Origin: Paramacrobiotus richtersi
Lineage: Eukaryota > Tardigrada > Eutardigrada > Parachela > Macrobiotidae
DNA: 43,693 nt
Direction of reading: 5' to 3'
NCBI GenBank assembly: GCA_034698045.1
Contig: JAQGAU010000080.1
Coordinates: 1-43,693 of the forward strand
Position 1 is the stretch's first letter. Each line of letters begins with the position of its first letter. This document shows positions 9,922-21,755 of the stretch, in pieces. Made by a program: the position numbers and the translations under genes. The notes under the pieces were generated by a model. That model saw nothing but the letters and a program-made list of their open reading frames with translations, did no database searches and had not been told where the DNA came from.

Positions 9922-12248
9922 TCACCTTCTGAGAAACTCTCTGAACTCGTCCCATTCAACTGCAGGGTACGGCCAGCTCTCCACAAAGAACTGATGGCGT
10001 TCTTTGAACCAAGCTCTAATCTCGTCCACAGGGGGAAGCCGGGGTTCTAATGCCCTTATGTACCGCACGATTCTTTCCCTTACACCGGCAGAACGATGGA
10101 ATTCTAGGTACGGTAAAGTAACGGTGACAAAATCATGAACGTTTTTGCTCTGCGGCCTCCGCCCCCATAGATGATACCGCATTCACACCCAGGATACTCA
10201 AACGTGGCATGGTTCAGTACAAACAGTTTCCGACACAATGGTAGCAATAAGGATATGTGCACCAGTCTGTGAGTCATGAAATCGTCTGCATCCCCAGCTA
10301 GTCTCAACTCCCTGATGAAGTGACAGTTTTTCAGCACTATTGCCAACAGTTGTACATTGTTTAAAACCAAGACTTTCTGAAAGATCTCCATTATTCAGAT
10401 ACTCGCATCATGTGTGTGGAGATTGTTAGCGTCGATGTCGTACAAAGCCAGCGCCCTTGTTGTCCGGCTGACTGCTCGATCCAACAATGTTCCATAATAG
10501 TGTCCTGCGCTTGCATCGATGGAATAGGTTTTGTTGCTGACATCGATGCTGTCGAAGTCAATGACAATGCAAGGAGACTCGGCTCTCAGAGTCTCCGCAG
10601 TGAATGCCACACCGAACAAACTCTACAAAGTACCAAAAGTAGTGCAATTATTCTCGCTATGTGTATGTTACGTGGAAAGTACCGATACAACGAGTGCAGA
10701 TATGTAGTAACGGCGACAAATATAAGGATATCACAGTGATGATTATTAGTGTGTCCATTTCTCTACATGTTACAAGTGTCGTAAGAAGAAAGTACGTAAC
10801 GCGCATTAATATTCCATGGCGTTCCAGCAAGGTTCTCGATCGGTTTCCTTTACTTTGCGCGGTATCCATACAAATATTGTTATTAGCGCCCATATGAATC
10901 TAGGAAGTGTACCGTTTGTGTATACATTCATCTTGTTTTATTTGCTCACTACAATAACACCGCCAAAAACAGCCACTGCAGTCATCGTTAGTATCAAAAA
11001 CAAATCAAAATCGGGATTTGTATGTTGTGTATAGTTTTCGTACTAGTACGTATGATGTTTAGTGAATGCCTTTGCTTACTGTTTTGCTTTGATTTGAGAA
11101 TGGAAATCCAAGTAAAGCAACGCTTCGGACACGAGCCCCCTTGGAATTATGCCGACGAAAGGTTCAACTTCGCCTGCAAATAGGGACAGATGCATCGAAC
11201 AGTTCACAATATGTAACAGCTATTGTAACAACACACGTCTGTAGATGCACAAAGGCACAGGTTACATTCCGCATTTTGCCAAACTAACTTCTAACTGAAA
11301 ATGTTAAAAACATAAATTAAAATCTGCTTGGAAACTTTGGCATGCGCAGGCCGACGTCGGTTTAGCAACCTCAAAACCTTTGACGTCCGTTACTTCGAGC
11401 ATTCGAAATTCAAGTGCCGCCTGTCCTGCATATTCCCGTAAACACGCCCCAACTTCCGCAGCGAATTTTTGCTCCGACAATGCTGTCCACTCTCGCTGGC
11501 TCACTTCACCATGAGCCATGCTCCAAGGATTGGGATGCAGATCAAAAAGCAAGAACATGATGCTGTTTTTGCCGATCTTTGCAAAACAGCGAGGTTGCAG
11601 ACTGATCCCGCTCTTGGGTACAAATCCCGTTGCGGTTGCGGCCTTACAGACTAGCCAGTTCAGTCGGGATCCCTCAAATGCCGGGATTGAATTGACCGCT
11701 TCCGTACGTGTGGACGATTTGCTTTAAGACGGGAATTGTGTCCCGACTGCCGATATTCTTCAGTCTATCAAACAGCGGCAACTCGTCAGTTGGCAGTGAC
11801 TGGACCACTTGCCAGTGAGCACAACTTGGACTTTCTGGACACCGTCGCTATCCATGGTAGTAACGTAGTATAGGTACAGATTCCACTCCGATAAATAGTT
11901 CAACAGCTTCGCTGGACGGAATGTGAGAGGCCCACCATGTTCGCTGTGTAATGCAACCTGAACGTCCTGCAATGGTGGTGGGCGGAGCGGATCGTGTAGG
12001 AACTCATGCTGAGTAGATTCAAAGTCAATTATTTGATGGTACCATACATACTGGGTGCTGATCCAAAAGGGAGAGAATTGACTGCAGTCCAAATCAATGA
12101 GCACTTGGTCATCCACAATGTCCTGCAGGTATCCCAAGCACCAGAGGTCACTTTTGTTGCCCAGGTGACCGATGTTGATCAACACAGTATTGCCTATATT
12201 TGCTTGGCGGCCGCTGCATTTTGGGCGTGAAAAGAATGTGCTAGCCAT
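9922..12248 (-). pseudogene. Tudor-like/F-box family gene, copy 1 (pseudogene)
   Basis: Same three-exon layout as the copy at 17,989-20,426. Exon 1 is about 11,378-12,248, exon 2 is 11,080-11,173 (94 bases in both copies) and exon 3 is 9922-10,622. The start MASTFFSRPKCSGRQANIGN and the first 145 residues read well. A 1-base deletion near 11,805-11,825 then shifts the frame, and further indels follow near 11,590-11,720. In exon 3 an indel puts a TGA after KQVCSVWHSLRRL. A second in-frame TGA replaces an Arg codon at about 10,396, and another frameshift lies near 10,160. Exon 2 still reads as an F-box N-half, with Arg-Gly replacing Trp-Glu in the LPWEL motif. With at least four disabling changes this is a pseudogene. 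Confidence 0.8.
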
Positions 12249-13619
12249 CTGAAGAACTTAATGATGGAAAAACGAAAAATCAAAATTCTTTGGATGAAAT
12301 AAAATGAAAACGTTGTCTCGAGTGGCGTTGAGATTGAGAGTGTCTAAAACCAACTGCCCAATCCGACATAACCTTTCCAATCCCCAACGGCGAAACAAGA
12401 AACGAGTCGGTCAGACAAAATATATATCTTGACAGAAAACAATATCCAGTTGCCTTTGCAAAATAAACGTATTGGCAAAAGTACTTGCTTATGATCCATC
12501 TGCATACAAATAAGCGGTTCGTGGCATGTTCGTGGGATACGATAGTAAATCCTGACGCTTGTTAGACGCCGATAAATAATTCGCCAAAGAAGAAACAGAC
12601 TGTTTATCATTATGTTTCTCTGGATAAGACAGCTTAATGTGGGCATGACAGGTTGCCAATGAAAACGCTTCGACACACATAGAAGTATACCGGGAAAATG
12701 CGACCAACATATGGTTAGATTTCGCTTTTGTGACCAAACAATTTTGTCTTCTACTGCCTACTGGCTTTATAACGCGTCAGGTGACCGACACCATACAGGA
12801 GATTCTGTAGCTTTCGCGGGTCGCTTCAGTTTTTTCTCTACGCCTGTAATGAGGACTTGACCTCCATTACGTCAAACTTGATGCAGGCACTGGTTTTATC
12901 TGCAACAGGCACGCTGCAGCGTTTGTTTACGGGCATCGCACTGTATATATCTGGGTCATGAACATTGTTAACTACGGTACCTCCTACAGTATCTAACTAA
13001 AAGATGCTCATCACAAGCCGCTTAGGACGTCTGCTAATCCGTCAATGTAACATTTTAGTTTTTGGAAGAAAAGCGACAATTCGAAATTCAAATGAACATG
13101 TGAACGTAAGGCAACACAACTGATGTCAACTGCAGTCTGACTTTTGCCCTATTATACTAGCATATATTTACGCAGTTATTTTTCAGTAGCAATAGTAAAA
13201 GCAGGCGGCATGCAGGTCGTATAACGCTGGGAACCATTAGAATTAAAGGCCTGATACGTTACCATATCACCCGCATATATCAGAATCTCCGGTTCAAGCT
13301 CCAAACGGAGCTGTCATCGGAAAGAACCCGCACAGGATACAAGGGCGTAAAAGCAACTTTTTTTGATAATGACGTTTGTAGATAAGGTTAGGTTCTTGTA
13401 AATATGTTGTTTCGGGTACAGTTAGCAGAGTATACGGGGTTTTGATCCGTATCTTTTGCGAATTCCAGCTATCGTGACGTACAACCTGACTTAAAACACG
13501 TCCGCAGCAGATAAACATTTGCATATATAGATGTTCAGAAGCTGTTGCAAAGGCATTAACATTCAGTTTAGACGTTTTGGTTACACGCGAGTTTTCCGCT
13601 TTTAACTTCTGGCCTGACC
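12249..13619. other. Intergenic upstream of peptide gene B
   Basis: No gene seen. The last 400 bases resemble DNA upstream of peptide A. They include the shared element near 13,367-13,412 and a TATA box at about 13,521-13,530. Confidence 0.5.
13521..13530 (+). promoter_or_regulatory. TATA box of peptide gene B
   Basis: GCATATATAG, 90-95 bases upstream of the ATG. It is conserved in position with copy A, where the sequence is CATATATAAAT. This predicts transcription start near 13,555 and a 5' leader of about 65 bases. Confidence 0.5.
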
Positions 13620-14383
13620 ATGTTCTCCTCCGTCAGTTCTACAAGCTGTTTCATCGTTTTACTACTTCCGTCAGCTCTATCGCAGCGTTCTCCTGCAATG
13701 GATCTAGCCATGCAAGCAGCAGACACCGGCAAGGTACGAGTGCGAGGCACATATAAATGGCCCAAAGATTATCGCGAGATGTGGTTCATTTCCTTCTTAA
13801 CAACTGGAGTATACTGTACAAGTACGGATAAAAACTGAGTTTTGAATGTGTTGAAAAGGCGCTGACTCGTGCATACGATTATAACATGTAAGTTAGAAAG
13901 ATAAAAACCGCACTTTCTGGTGGTTACGTGCGTAGCAAGGTTAATGATATGAGTGAATTAAATAGCATCACTAATTATACTAGTATACGTGGTTTCAGCT
14001 ACACTGGCTGTAGAGATCTTAATAATAGTGGGTGTATTGTAATTTTCACTGGATAACAGATAGTGCACACCGCATCGATAGATATCGATAGAGGATATTA
14101 TGCTGGAGGTTTGGCAATACCAATCATCAATGGTCACCAACAACATCAAAAAGACAACAACCAACGACCACCTTTTCTACCAGAACAGCGACCACAACAA
14201 CAGCAACAACGAAAAGGACCAACGGTCGCTGTCGGGGCAACGATGAGTGGAGGCTTTGGGGTACGTCTGCCGTGCCGTTTTGTACAGGAGCGGTTTACGT
14301 TTATTTGGGAATTGTCTGATTATTAGGGTGGATCAAAGCCGAATTATGGCGTCGCTCTCGGCCTCAGTTACCCATTTCGTTAA
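13620..14383 (+). CDS. Gly/Gln-rich secreted peptide B
   Basis: Intact three-exon gene, join(13620..13733,14060..14260,14327..14383), 123 residues, both introns phase 0 (GTACGA...CAG and GTACGT...TAG). A clear signal peptide (MFSSVSSTSCFIVLLLPSAL, cleaved near SQ) is followed by PAMDLAMQAADTGK. A mid-region has a Gly/Ile strand (GYYAGGLAIPIING) and then a Gln/Asn/Pro/Arg-rich linker with five consecutive Gln. The conserved C-terminal block is SGGFGGGSKPNYGVALGLSY followed by PFR. Exons 1 and 3 are closely shared with copy A; exon 2 has diverged and expanded. The product is a small secreted protein of unknown role. Rapid change in the middle with fixed ends would fit a defence or matrix peptide, which is speculation. 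A TATA box precedes it. Confidence 0.75.
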
Positions 14384-15880
14384 ACAGCACAGCAACATCG
14401 GGAAATTAAGAAACTGTCAGCGCACTTTTTTCTAATTTGCTGGATTTGAATTTATCACAACTACAGGAATATTATAACCTATTTTATCGTTTGTTTTGTT
14501 CGCTGTTGCTTGCTTCATTGTCTGGTTTAGCTTTTCTTGTCTGGTAACAAAGCAATACTTCTGATTTGTGAGAATCTTCTGTCAATCATTTGTTCATCCG
14601 AATACAAAGAAATTCAGTCCGCTAAAGTTGAACTAACAATCTACGGCCACACGATGTGGTTTCGAGAGTAAACGCTTATTACATAAATATGCATGTCGTG
14701 CGTACCATTACTGTACTGGATTTTGCACAGGACTCCAACCACGGAACACAACCTACAATTAGCAACAACCCGACAAACTTCTTGAGTATTATATACACCA
14801 CTAGATTCTGCGCACAAACCGATATTTGCCACACTGAGTTATAGCAACAAGCTGAAGAAAGTAATTTTATTCGTAATTATCATTTTACCTCAATAAAAGC
14901 ACCGGTAAAAGTAGGTACAGAACCTCTGAAACAATAAAGGTCACCCATATCATATAACGGTGCACAGTAACATATTCTTGCAGCTAAAAGTGATTAAAGC
15001 TAGTGAGTGCAGCGCTTAATCTTTGTATTGCTAAAAGCCTAACTGTGTTACTCTTCGCTGCTTCGCCCGTTACGTACCATGCAGTTATTCTGGATCGTCG
15101 AAATAACTGTAAACATTCTTCTGTGTTGTAAATCGCTAGATTACACTAGTGCTCTTCATAATACACCTGTATAAACATGATAATTGCATAAATACGGCTA
15201 CGATGCCCAACTGATGCTACGATTAACTTAATGTGCTCGCTTTCAAAATCCGTACTGCACGAACGAATTACCCGAAATAAGAAACACGGCAGGTGGCTCA
15301 GAAAGATCGGATGTGGATCCCACGGCATTAATTGCGATGCTAGAGCACTTTATCCTAATTACGCACGGAACGGAGATCGATGACAATGTCCATTCTGGTG
15401 ATCAACAGAACCATGAGCGTACACGAAAACGTGCACACGGCCTAGAAGTACACGGCCTTTCCCGGTTGTATGTGAATCGAAGTGGAAAAGTTGCTCCAAG
15501 ACAATAACACGCAGCTCAGTAAGCACATTTAAAGGATGCTTCATCAGGAACACAGTTCTTATGTTATGCACGTTGACTCAAAAGCACTTTATATTATATA
15601 TGCCCCTGCAGATATGGTTCCTCTATGCACATATACCATAACCTATAGCGTTAAGGTGTTCAATGCATGATATCGAATCTTGTCGTCGTAATAACAGTCT
15701 GACCAACTCTAAGTGCGCAAAACACGAAAGAAATGGATGTTAAGTCCTTCAAGCGCTAGATCCGAATGTTTCTGAAGAATTGCGATAGAGACGTTGTTCG
15801 TGTTGTCCATTTATATCATACTAGTCTTCATGATCAAGTGTATGTGATCAGTTGCGAAGTTCGATAATCGCGGATTCAGC
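14384..15880. other. Intergenic between peptide B and the Shisa-like gene
   Basis: The first 200 bases match DNA after peptide A. The remainder is unique to this unit. Short frames exist on both strands but none shows a domain, a signal or paralogue support. Confidence 0.45.
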
Positions 15881-17009
15881 ATGGGTGCTCCAGTATTGTT
15901 CTTGATATCAGCCACTTTCGTATTGTTCATTCAAGGTTCGCAGCTGAATCTCAGTTTTAACAGTTTCGAATACAGTATCACTAGCTGGACGAAAGGGCAA
16001 TTTAGCCAATATATACATTATTCCAGATACGCGTGCGTTAATGCGGAATGGTTGGCGTACCTGATAATGCTTAGAAACTTTTGTACATATTGCAGTTTTA
16101 GGTGGTGCAGCATACGATCCTTCCACAGCTTGCCGATTTCGATTTATCAGTCCCCAGGGAAAATCGGCGTGGGGTTTAATTCGATGTCCAACAGAAGAAG
16201 ATAGGGAACAGTACCCCAATATTCCATTGCCCCAATACTGCTGCGGACCGGACGATGATAAGAATTGCTGTCAATATAGCGCATATGTCGTTAGCTACAT
16301 GGGCGGTGGTAACATGAAGCTTGGGTAAGTTTACTTTACTAAATAGCAAAGCTACCCTTAGCGACGAGCAAGTGTGCAAGTTTGATTTAGTTCCCGCTTT
16401 CTGACTTATTTCATCCTATATATGAAGTCAGTTTATTTTACAGGCTAGCCGCATTTGTGGGAATTTTTATTGTAAGTTGGATATAGCTAAAACAGCTCAA
16501 ATCTGCGTTTTTAAGGTGGCGTTTTACTGTAGGCCATTGACCCATTTCTACTGACAACTATCGCAAAAACATCTAGCTGACCAAATTTTTATTTATTTTA
16601 TAACCAAAGATAATTATCACAGATCTTACTACAAAAAGAAAAGGTTCCTGAACCGTGTGCTTTATTAGAACTACGAATTTGTTTCTAACCGAGGCTGCAT
16701 TAATTATAGATGCATGACCTTTACCATGCAGTAAATCTGTTGCCACGCATTTTAAAATGCAATAAGCAAGATCTTAACATCTCCAAATCGTTTTTAACGT
16801 GTTTATTGTTTAACAACCACAAGAATTTTTCGCTATTACCATAACTATATAAACAGATTATTTCTAACGAATACTATGACTGCATGTACCAGGTATAGCT
16901 TATCGTGTTTGTCAACTAACAATTTCGTTAGGTGGCATCCCTGGTGCTTCTACTCATAATTTGCGGCGTTTTCGAATTTTGGTGCGTTAAGAAATGGAAC
17001 CAGAATTGA
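15881..17009 (+). CDS. Shisa-like single-pass membrane protein
   Basis: Four exons, join(15881..15935,16102..16324,16444..16471,16932..17009), 127 residues; phases 1, 2 and 0 agree at each junction. The signal peptide is MGAPVLFLISATFVLFIQG. The ectodomain has exactly six Cys in the Shisa/VOPP/WBP1 order: C29, C47 (in RCP), C65-C66 (QYCCG) and C74-C75 (NCCQY). One transmembrane helix spans about residues 94-116, after which comes an 11-residue tail ending KKWNQN. Family members are small type I membrane adaptors that sit in ER, endosomes or plasma membrane and tune receptors such as Frizzled, FGFR or AMPA receptors. The usual long Pro-rich PPxY tail is absent, so partner recruitment through WW domains is unlikely. 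The exon 1 donor (GGTTCG) is the weakest junction. The gene has no counterpart in the sister duplication unit. Confidence 0.7.
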
Positions 17010-17988
17010 TACGTCTAGCAAACACAGCCGTCCAGCCCGGAGCGCGGCAATTAACACGCCCGAACGTTTAAGGAAGAATCCCGGTACGCAGTAGTACAGT
17101 TTCAGCTGATCCAGCTTCCCGATGTCACTTTAATATTAAGCACGAAGCCACCCCACGAAAAGTGAGCTGTTGATGATAACTGGCGATGGGTAACGTACAT
17201 TTACGGAATCGACAAATATATCGGTGAAAGTTTGACATGATTCACTTGAACGTTGTTTTGAATTAATGAAAGTTGACCTTCAGTTCAGCTCTCAACTACT
17301 TGTACTGTATTTTAAATCCCAATGGATTTGTCATGATTATGGAATAAAAGCTGCTATGAGCTTGCACATGCTTCGACTGGATTCGCTTCGAGATGTATGC
17401 GATGCTAATAATTATATGAACAGATACTGAAAATCTAAACGCACAGGCATTGTAACCCGGAACAACAGCTGCTCTACTCTACTGTAAGTAGTAAATAAAG
17501 GCAATAAACTGTTAGACACATCATTGTAACAACGTTACACAGTGTCACACACAGATCATGAAGTCAAAGGTCGCGGGGGCATTTTAAGTCAGTCACGAAA
17601 ATTATAATCGGCGCCACAAGTAAAGGAACGGTACGCGCAGAAATTACACTTGCACATATATTTCATACATATTGATCAATCAGTCACGTTTGCAAACGCT
17701 AAGTTAATACAAGCATCAAGCAGCAGCAAAGACATTTTGGTCAGAGGAAGCTGATCGAAATTTCGCAGGTCCAGTTCAGTCCAAAAGCTGTCCAGTGTGG
17801 CAAGTTCGGTGAAAGTGTGTCTGCAAAAAGACTTCTGTATCTGTAGATGATTGTTTTGTATTATGCACTGCAGTAACGATTAAGATTTTACGCGTAAAGA
17901 GCCGGAGCGAACACAACTCACAAATTTTGATTTTTGAAAGGCTGCTGCGGTGCAGCCAGCAGCTCCGGCGCAATGACGGACGTAGTGC
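17010..17988. other. Intergenic between the Shisa-like gene and F-box copy 2
   Basis: The two genes converge here. From about 17,670 the DNA matches 9200-9370 of unit 1. No gene is seen. Confidence 0.5.
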
Positions 17989-20426
17989 TTACCTCCTGAG
18001 AAACTGTCGGAATTTCTGCCATTCATCCGGATACGGCAACGTCTCCACAAGGTACTGATGGCGTTCTTTGAAGCGAGCTTTAATCTCATCCACAGGAGGA
18101 AGTTGGAGCTGGAGCGCCTTTACGTACCGCATTATGCTTTCCCTTTCACCGGCAGAACGATGGAATTCTAGCGAAGGAAATGTCATGGTGGCCATTTTGG
18201 GAATTCTTTTGCCCCGCCCATGAGTGATACCACAGTCACACCCAGGATACTCGAACGTGGCATGGTTCAGTAAAAACAGTTTCTGACATACTGACAGCAG
18301 TCTGGTTATGTGCACCAGTCTATGAGCCGTGAAATCGTCCTCATCCGAGCCTTCTCTTAACTCCTGACTGAGACAGCAATGGTTCAGCATTATTGCCAGT
18401 AGTTGAACTTTTTTCAACACCAATAGGGTTTGGATGATCTCCATTATTCGGACAGCCTCGTCGTGTCTGTGTAGATTGTCGACGTTGATGTTGTAAAATG
18501 CCAGCGCTCTGGTTTTCTGGTTGACCGCTCGGTTCAGCAACGTCCCAAGGTAATATCCTTCGCTTGCTTCGATGGAATAGGTTCCTATGCTGATGTCGAT
18601 GCTGCTGAAGTCGATAATGACAAAGCCAGGAGAATGGGCCCTTAGCAGTGAATTCCATACCGAACAGACTCTACGAAGTAGTCAAACATGATATCAAACT
18701 GATGATAATAAGTATGTTGTTTATAATCTAAAAATGTCGTTGGAGTGAAGGAGCACTGCACCGTTTATCTATAATTATGAACTACCGGCAAGTATATTTC
18801 TTTTATATTCTCTTGTATTTTTTGGTTAACCCCAAGGTCACACTAGTATATCCCCAAAAAGCAATTTGATCAAACGAAAATCTTATTCCAGTCAGCATGA
18901 CACGGAACCGTGCTCGTAATCAACTGGCTATTTACGCATTACTTTATTTATTCGCTTGCGTGCTGCTTGTCCAAAAACAGATACTTCGACGCAAAACACA
19001 TTTCTGTCATTCACAATTTACGCACAAGCGTTTCTGGCCCCTTCTTTGTAAGCTTACCCTATTCTTATGAGAAATGACGCGTTCAACATTGCAAAACTGA
19101 AAAAGCGTTTATATAACGGTAAGCGTCGCTACATTTGATTGAAATGCTAACAGAATAAAAAGCTGCGTCTCAGATACGCATGTTGGTGTCCATGAGTGAC
19201 AGAAATGCTTTTCGCGACGAAATACAGAAGTTTACGTTAGCATTAAAGCCTGGAATCGAAACTCGCCGAAATCAGTCTAATGGTGTACACTGTATATAAG
19301 TAGGCTGTTTGGCGAATGAGTTTGCTTGCCGCCCATGACCTTACCGTTTCGCTTTGATTTGAGAATGAAAATCCAGACAAAACAACAATTCGGACACCAG
19401 CTCCCATGGGAGTATGCGGACGAACGGTGCAACTTCGTCTACAAATTTATACAGACATATATCGAACAACTGATACAATATAACATGCATACAATGTAGT
19501 GCTAAAACGTGTAAATCGGGATCTGGAACACTGCCCTATGCAGACATCGGCTTAGCTACGTTTACTCACCTACAACGTTAGTAAATTGACACATCCGCAC
19601 TCCAAGTCGTGTCGTTTCTTTGTATTTCCCCAAGATTTCCACAACTTCCGCAGCGAATTTTTGTTCCGATAATGCTCGCCACTCTCCCTGGCCCGCCTCC
19701 CCATGAGCCATTCTCCAACGATGCAAATGAAAAAGCACAATCATGATGCTGTTGTTGAAGATCTTTACAAAACCACGATGCCCCATCAAACAGATGTTAA
19801 ATCCGCTGCGGTACAGTCCCGCTGCCTTCACGGCACTGCAGATCAGCCCACACAGTCGGAATCCCTCAATTAATGGCGGGATTGGATTGACCGTGTCCGT
19901 GTAAACTATTTCCTTGAAGACGGGAATTTCATCCAGACTTCCAGGATTCCTCAGTCGACCCAGGAGCGGTAACTCGTTAACCGGCAGCGACTCAATGACC
20001 TGCCATTGATGCACAACCAGGATTTCATGATTATCCGCCTCCGGTGCCTTCGTAACGCAGCATAGGTAGAGATTCCTAATTGATGGATAAGTCAACAGCT
20101 TCGCTGGACGGAATACGAGGGGACCAGCCTGATCGCTGCGTAAAGCCAACTGCACGTCCTGCCAGGGCGGCGGACGTAGCGGATCGTGGTAAGACCAACC
20201 AAAGTCGATTAGTCGGTGGTGGTGCCAGACATACTGGCTGCTGATCCAAAAGGGAGGAAACTGAGTGCAGTCCAGATCAATCAGCACCTGGTCCTCTTCG
20301 ATGTCCTGCAGGTATCCCAAACACCAGAGGTTCGGTTCGCAGTGGGCCGATATTGACCAACACAGTATTGCCGATATTAGCTTGCCGGCCGCTGCATTTT
20401 GGACGGGAAAAGAATATGCTAGCCAT
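17989..20426 (-). pseudogene. Tudor-like/F-box family gene, copy 2 (one frameshift)
   Basis: Three exons, complement(join(17989..18670,19345..19438,19570..20426)). Exon 1 starts MASIFFSRPKCSGRQANIGN. It then encodes a Tudor/agenet-like stretch (GYLQDIEEDQVLIDLDC...FWISSQYVW) and a region with WQDVQLALR...LVFRPAKLL. Exons 2-3 read EVAPFVRILPWELVSELLFC, LDFHSQIKAK and RVCSVWNSLL, a good F-box. About 200 C-terminal residues of unknown fold end EWQKFRQFLRR. F-box proteins recruit targets to SCF ubiquitin ligases through Skp1. The only lesion I see is near 20,325-20,340: relative to copy 1 five bases are missing, the first 36 codons are out of frame with the rest, and exon 1 length (857) no longer fits the phase-1 donor. 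No later ATG rescues the frame early. It could be a very young pseudogene, a sequencing indel, or a gene with another first exon. Confidence 0.6.
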
Positions 20427-21671
20427 TAGAAGATTCCTGATAGAAAAGGAAAACCAAAGCTCTTCCCGGGATTAAAATTGCAAGGGATTGTCGAAAATAG
20501 TTTAGATTAGTGATGCGATTTGCGCCAATGGTTAGCCACAAGTTGTGATTGCAGCTACTGTAAGTCCAGAAATGATTTGGCTTACGTATCCGCAGCAGAG
20601 TCAGCAACGTATCCGCAGCTGAGTCTTCTGACATACGAAGCAGTAAAGTGATGACCTAGTCTAATAATTAGACTGAAGATCAGCCAGTCGTACATACTGC
20701 CAAGGCGAATTATTCCAGACAGACGGGTCTCAGTCCTTGCGTACTAATTTAGCACCAAGGCCGAATACTGTAGACGTATGTCATGCTAGTACTTTCCTAG
20801 CAGTAATTGGAACAAACTACAAAGCGAGGTCTGTTCCGGCTGATTCACTTTTCCTTGCTACGGCACCAGAACGGCAATCGTTGTTTTACTTTGTTCCAGT
20901 TTGCAAACAATGACCATTGGTGCACTGCCCGGCTTGATTGTTCAGAATAATAGTTCATCAGTAACAGTACTCGATCACGACAGGAAGCAACTGCTTCCCG
21001 TACATTTATCTTTTTTTTCATAGCAGTAACAGCAGCTTACAAAATTAAGAATCTGCTTATAGAATGTGTTAGTCCAATAGGAAAACTGGAGAAAGAATCA
21101 TATCTATCTATCACTCCAGTGAGGCACACGCGACTAGTAACTATCTGACGTCATGAGTATTCTCATTAATAAAAGTCGCTGTAGAGCTGTTGGTCATACT
21201 CCTAAAAAACATCACCAATTTCGAAATCCAGAAAGCAAACATAGTAATATCCAAAGTAATATATGAACTGATAACCGGAGCAAGCAACATCGCTCAAACG
21301 TTTTGCTGCCACCATGCTAGTTTACCGTTATAATTAGGTAACACACACAGTACAACAGGCGGCGTACTCTGTATAAAACTACAATAAACCATCAGATTCA
21401 GTGGGCAGATAGGTCATCAAATATTTCTGTCGATGTGCCGAAAGAAGGTTATCGTGAAATCCCACCCACTGTATGTGAAGGATACGTGGGTACTACATAT
21501 AGTAGACTTTGGTAGCAAATTATAGCAATGACGATTGCCAAAAGAGTGAAAAGACTACTTGTAAATATGTTGCTTTCAGGGCCGCAGTTCAGTCACAGTT
21601 GGCGTTATTTACGGGGTACCGTGATACGTACCTTTGCAAAACTAATACTGTAGTTTTCGCAGCATTGCATC
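20427..21671. other. Intergenic upstream of F-box copy 2 and peptide relic C
   Basis: No gene. From about 21,360 it resembles upstream DNA of peptides A and B, with the shared element at 21,525-21,575. Confidence 0.5.
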
Positions 21672-21755
21672 ATGACAGCCATGCACACTCGTGGCAAACT
21701 GTATCCCAAAATGCCTGCAAAGAATCTAACCAACCAAGCAATACAGCCCGGCACG
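21672..21755 (+). pseudogene. Peptide gene C, exon 1 relic
   Basis: The motif MPAKNLTNQAIQPG matches PAMDLASQAANSG and PAMDLAMQAADTG of copies A and B, and it ends at a GT (GTGTGC) in the same place. The spacing from the shared upstream element is about 160 bases shorter than in B. The TATA box and the hydrophobic signal-peptide codons are missing, and a TAG lies upstream in frame. Exons 2 and 3 (GGSKPNYGV) are not found downstream. This is a dead remnant marking a third duplication unit. Confidence 0.65.

Larger units (their letters stand above)
7370..13300. repeat. Second segmental duplication, unit 1
   Basis: Peptide gene plus F-box gene and flanks. The sister copy is 13,300-20,430, with anchors 7605/13,395, 8483/14,327, 9241/17,712, 11,080/19,345 and 12,248/20,426. 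A third partial copy starts at about 21,360. Divergence is higher than in the secreted-protein/kinase duplication, judged by eye. Confidence 0.75.

Noticed and set aside
13568-13765. Minus-strand frame resembling similar frames at 7753-7962 and 21,605-21,958
   Set aside because: The likeness is an antisense shadow of the conserved exon 1 of the peptide genes, whose sense strand has signal peptide and splice sites.
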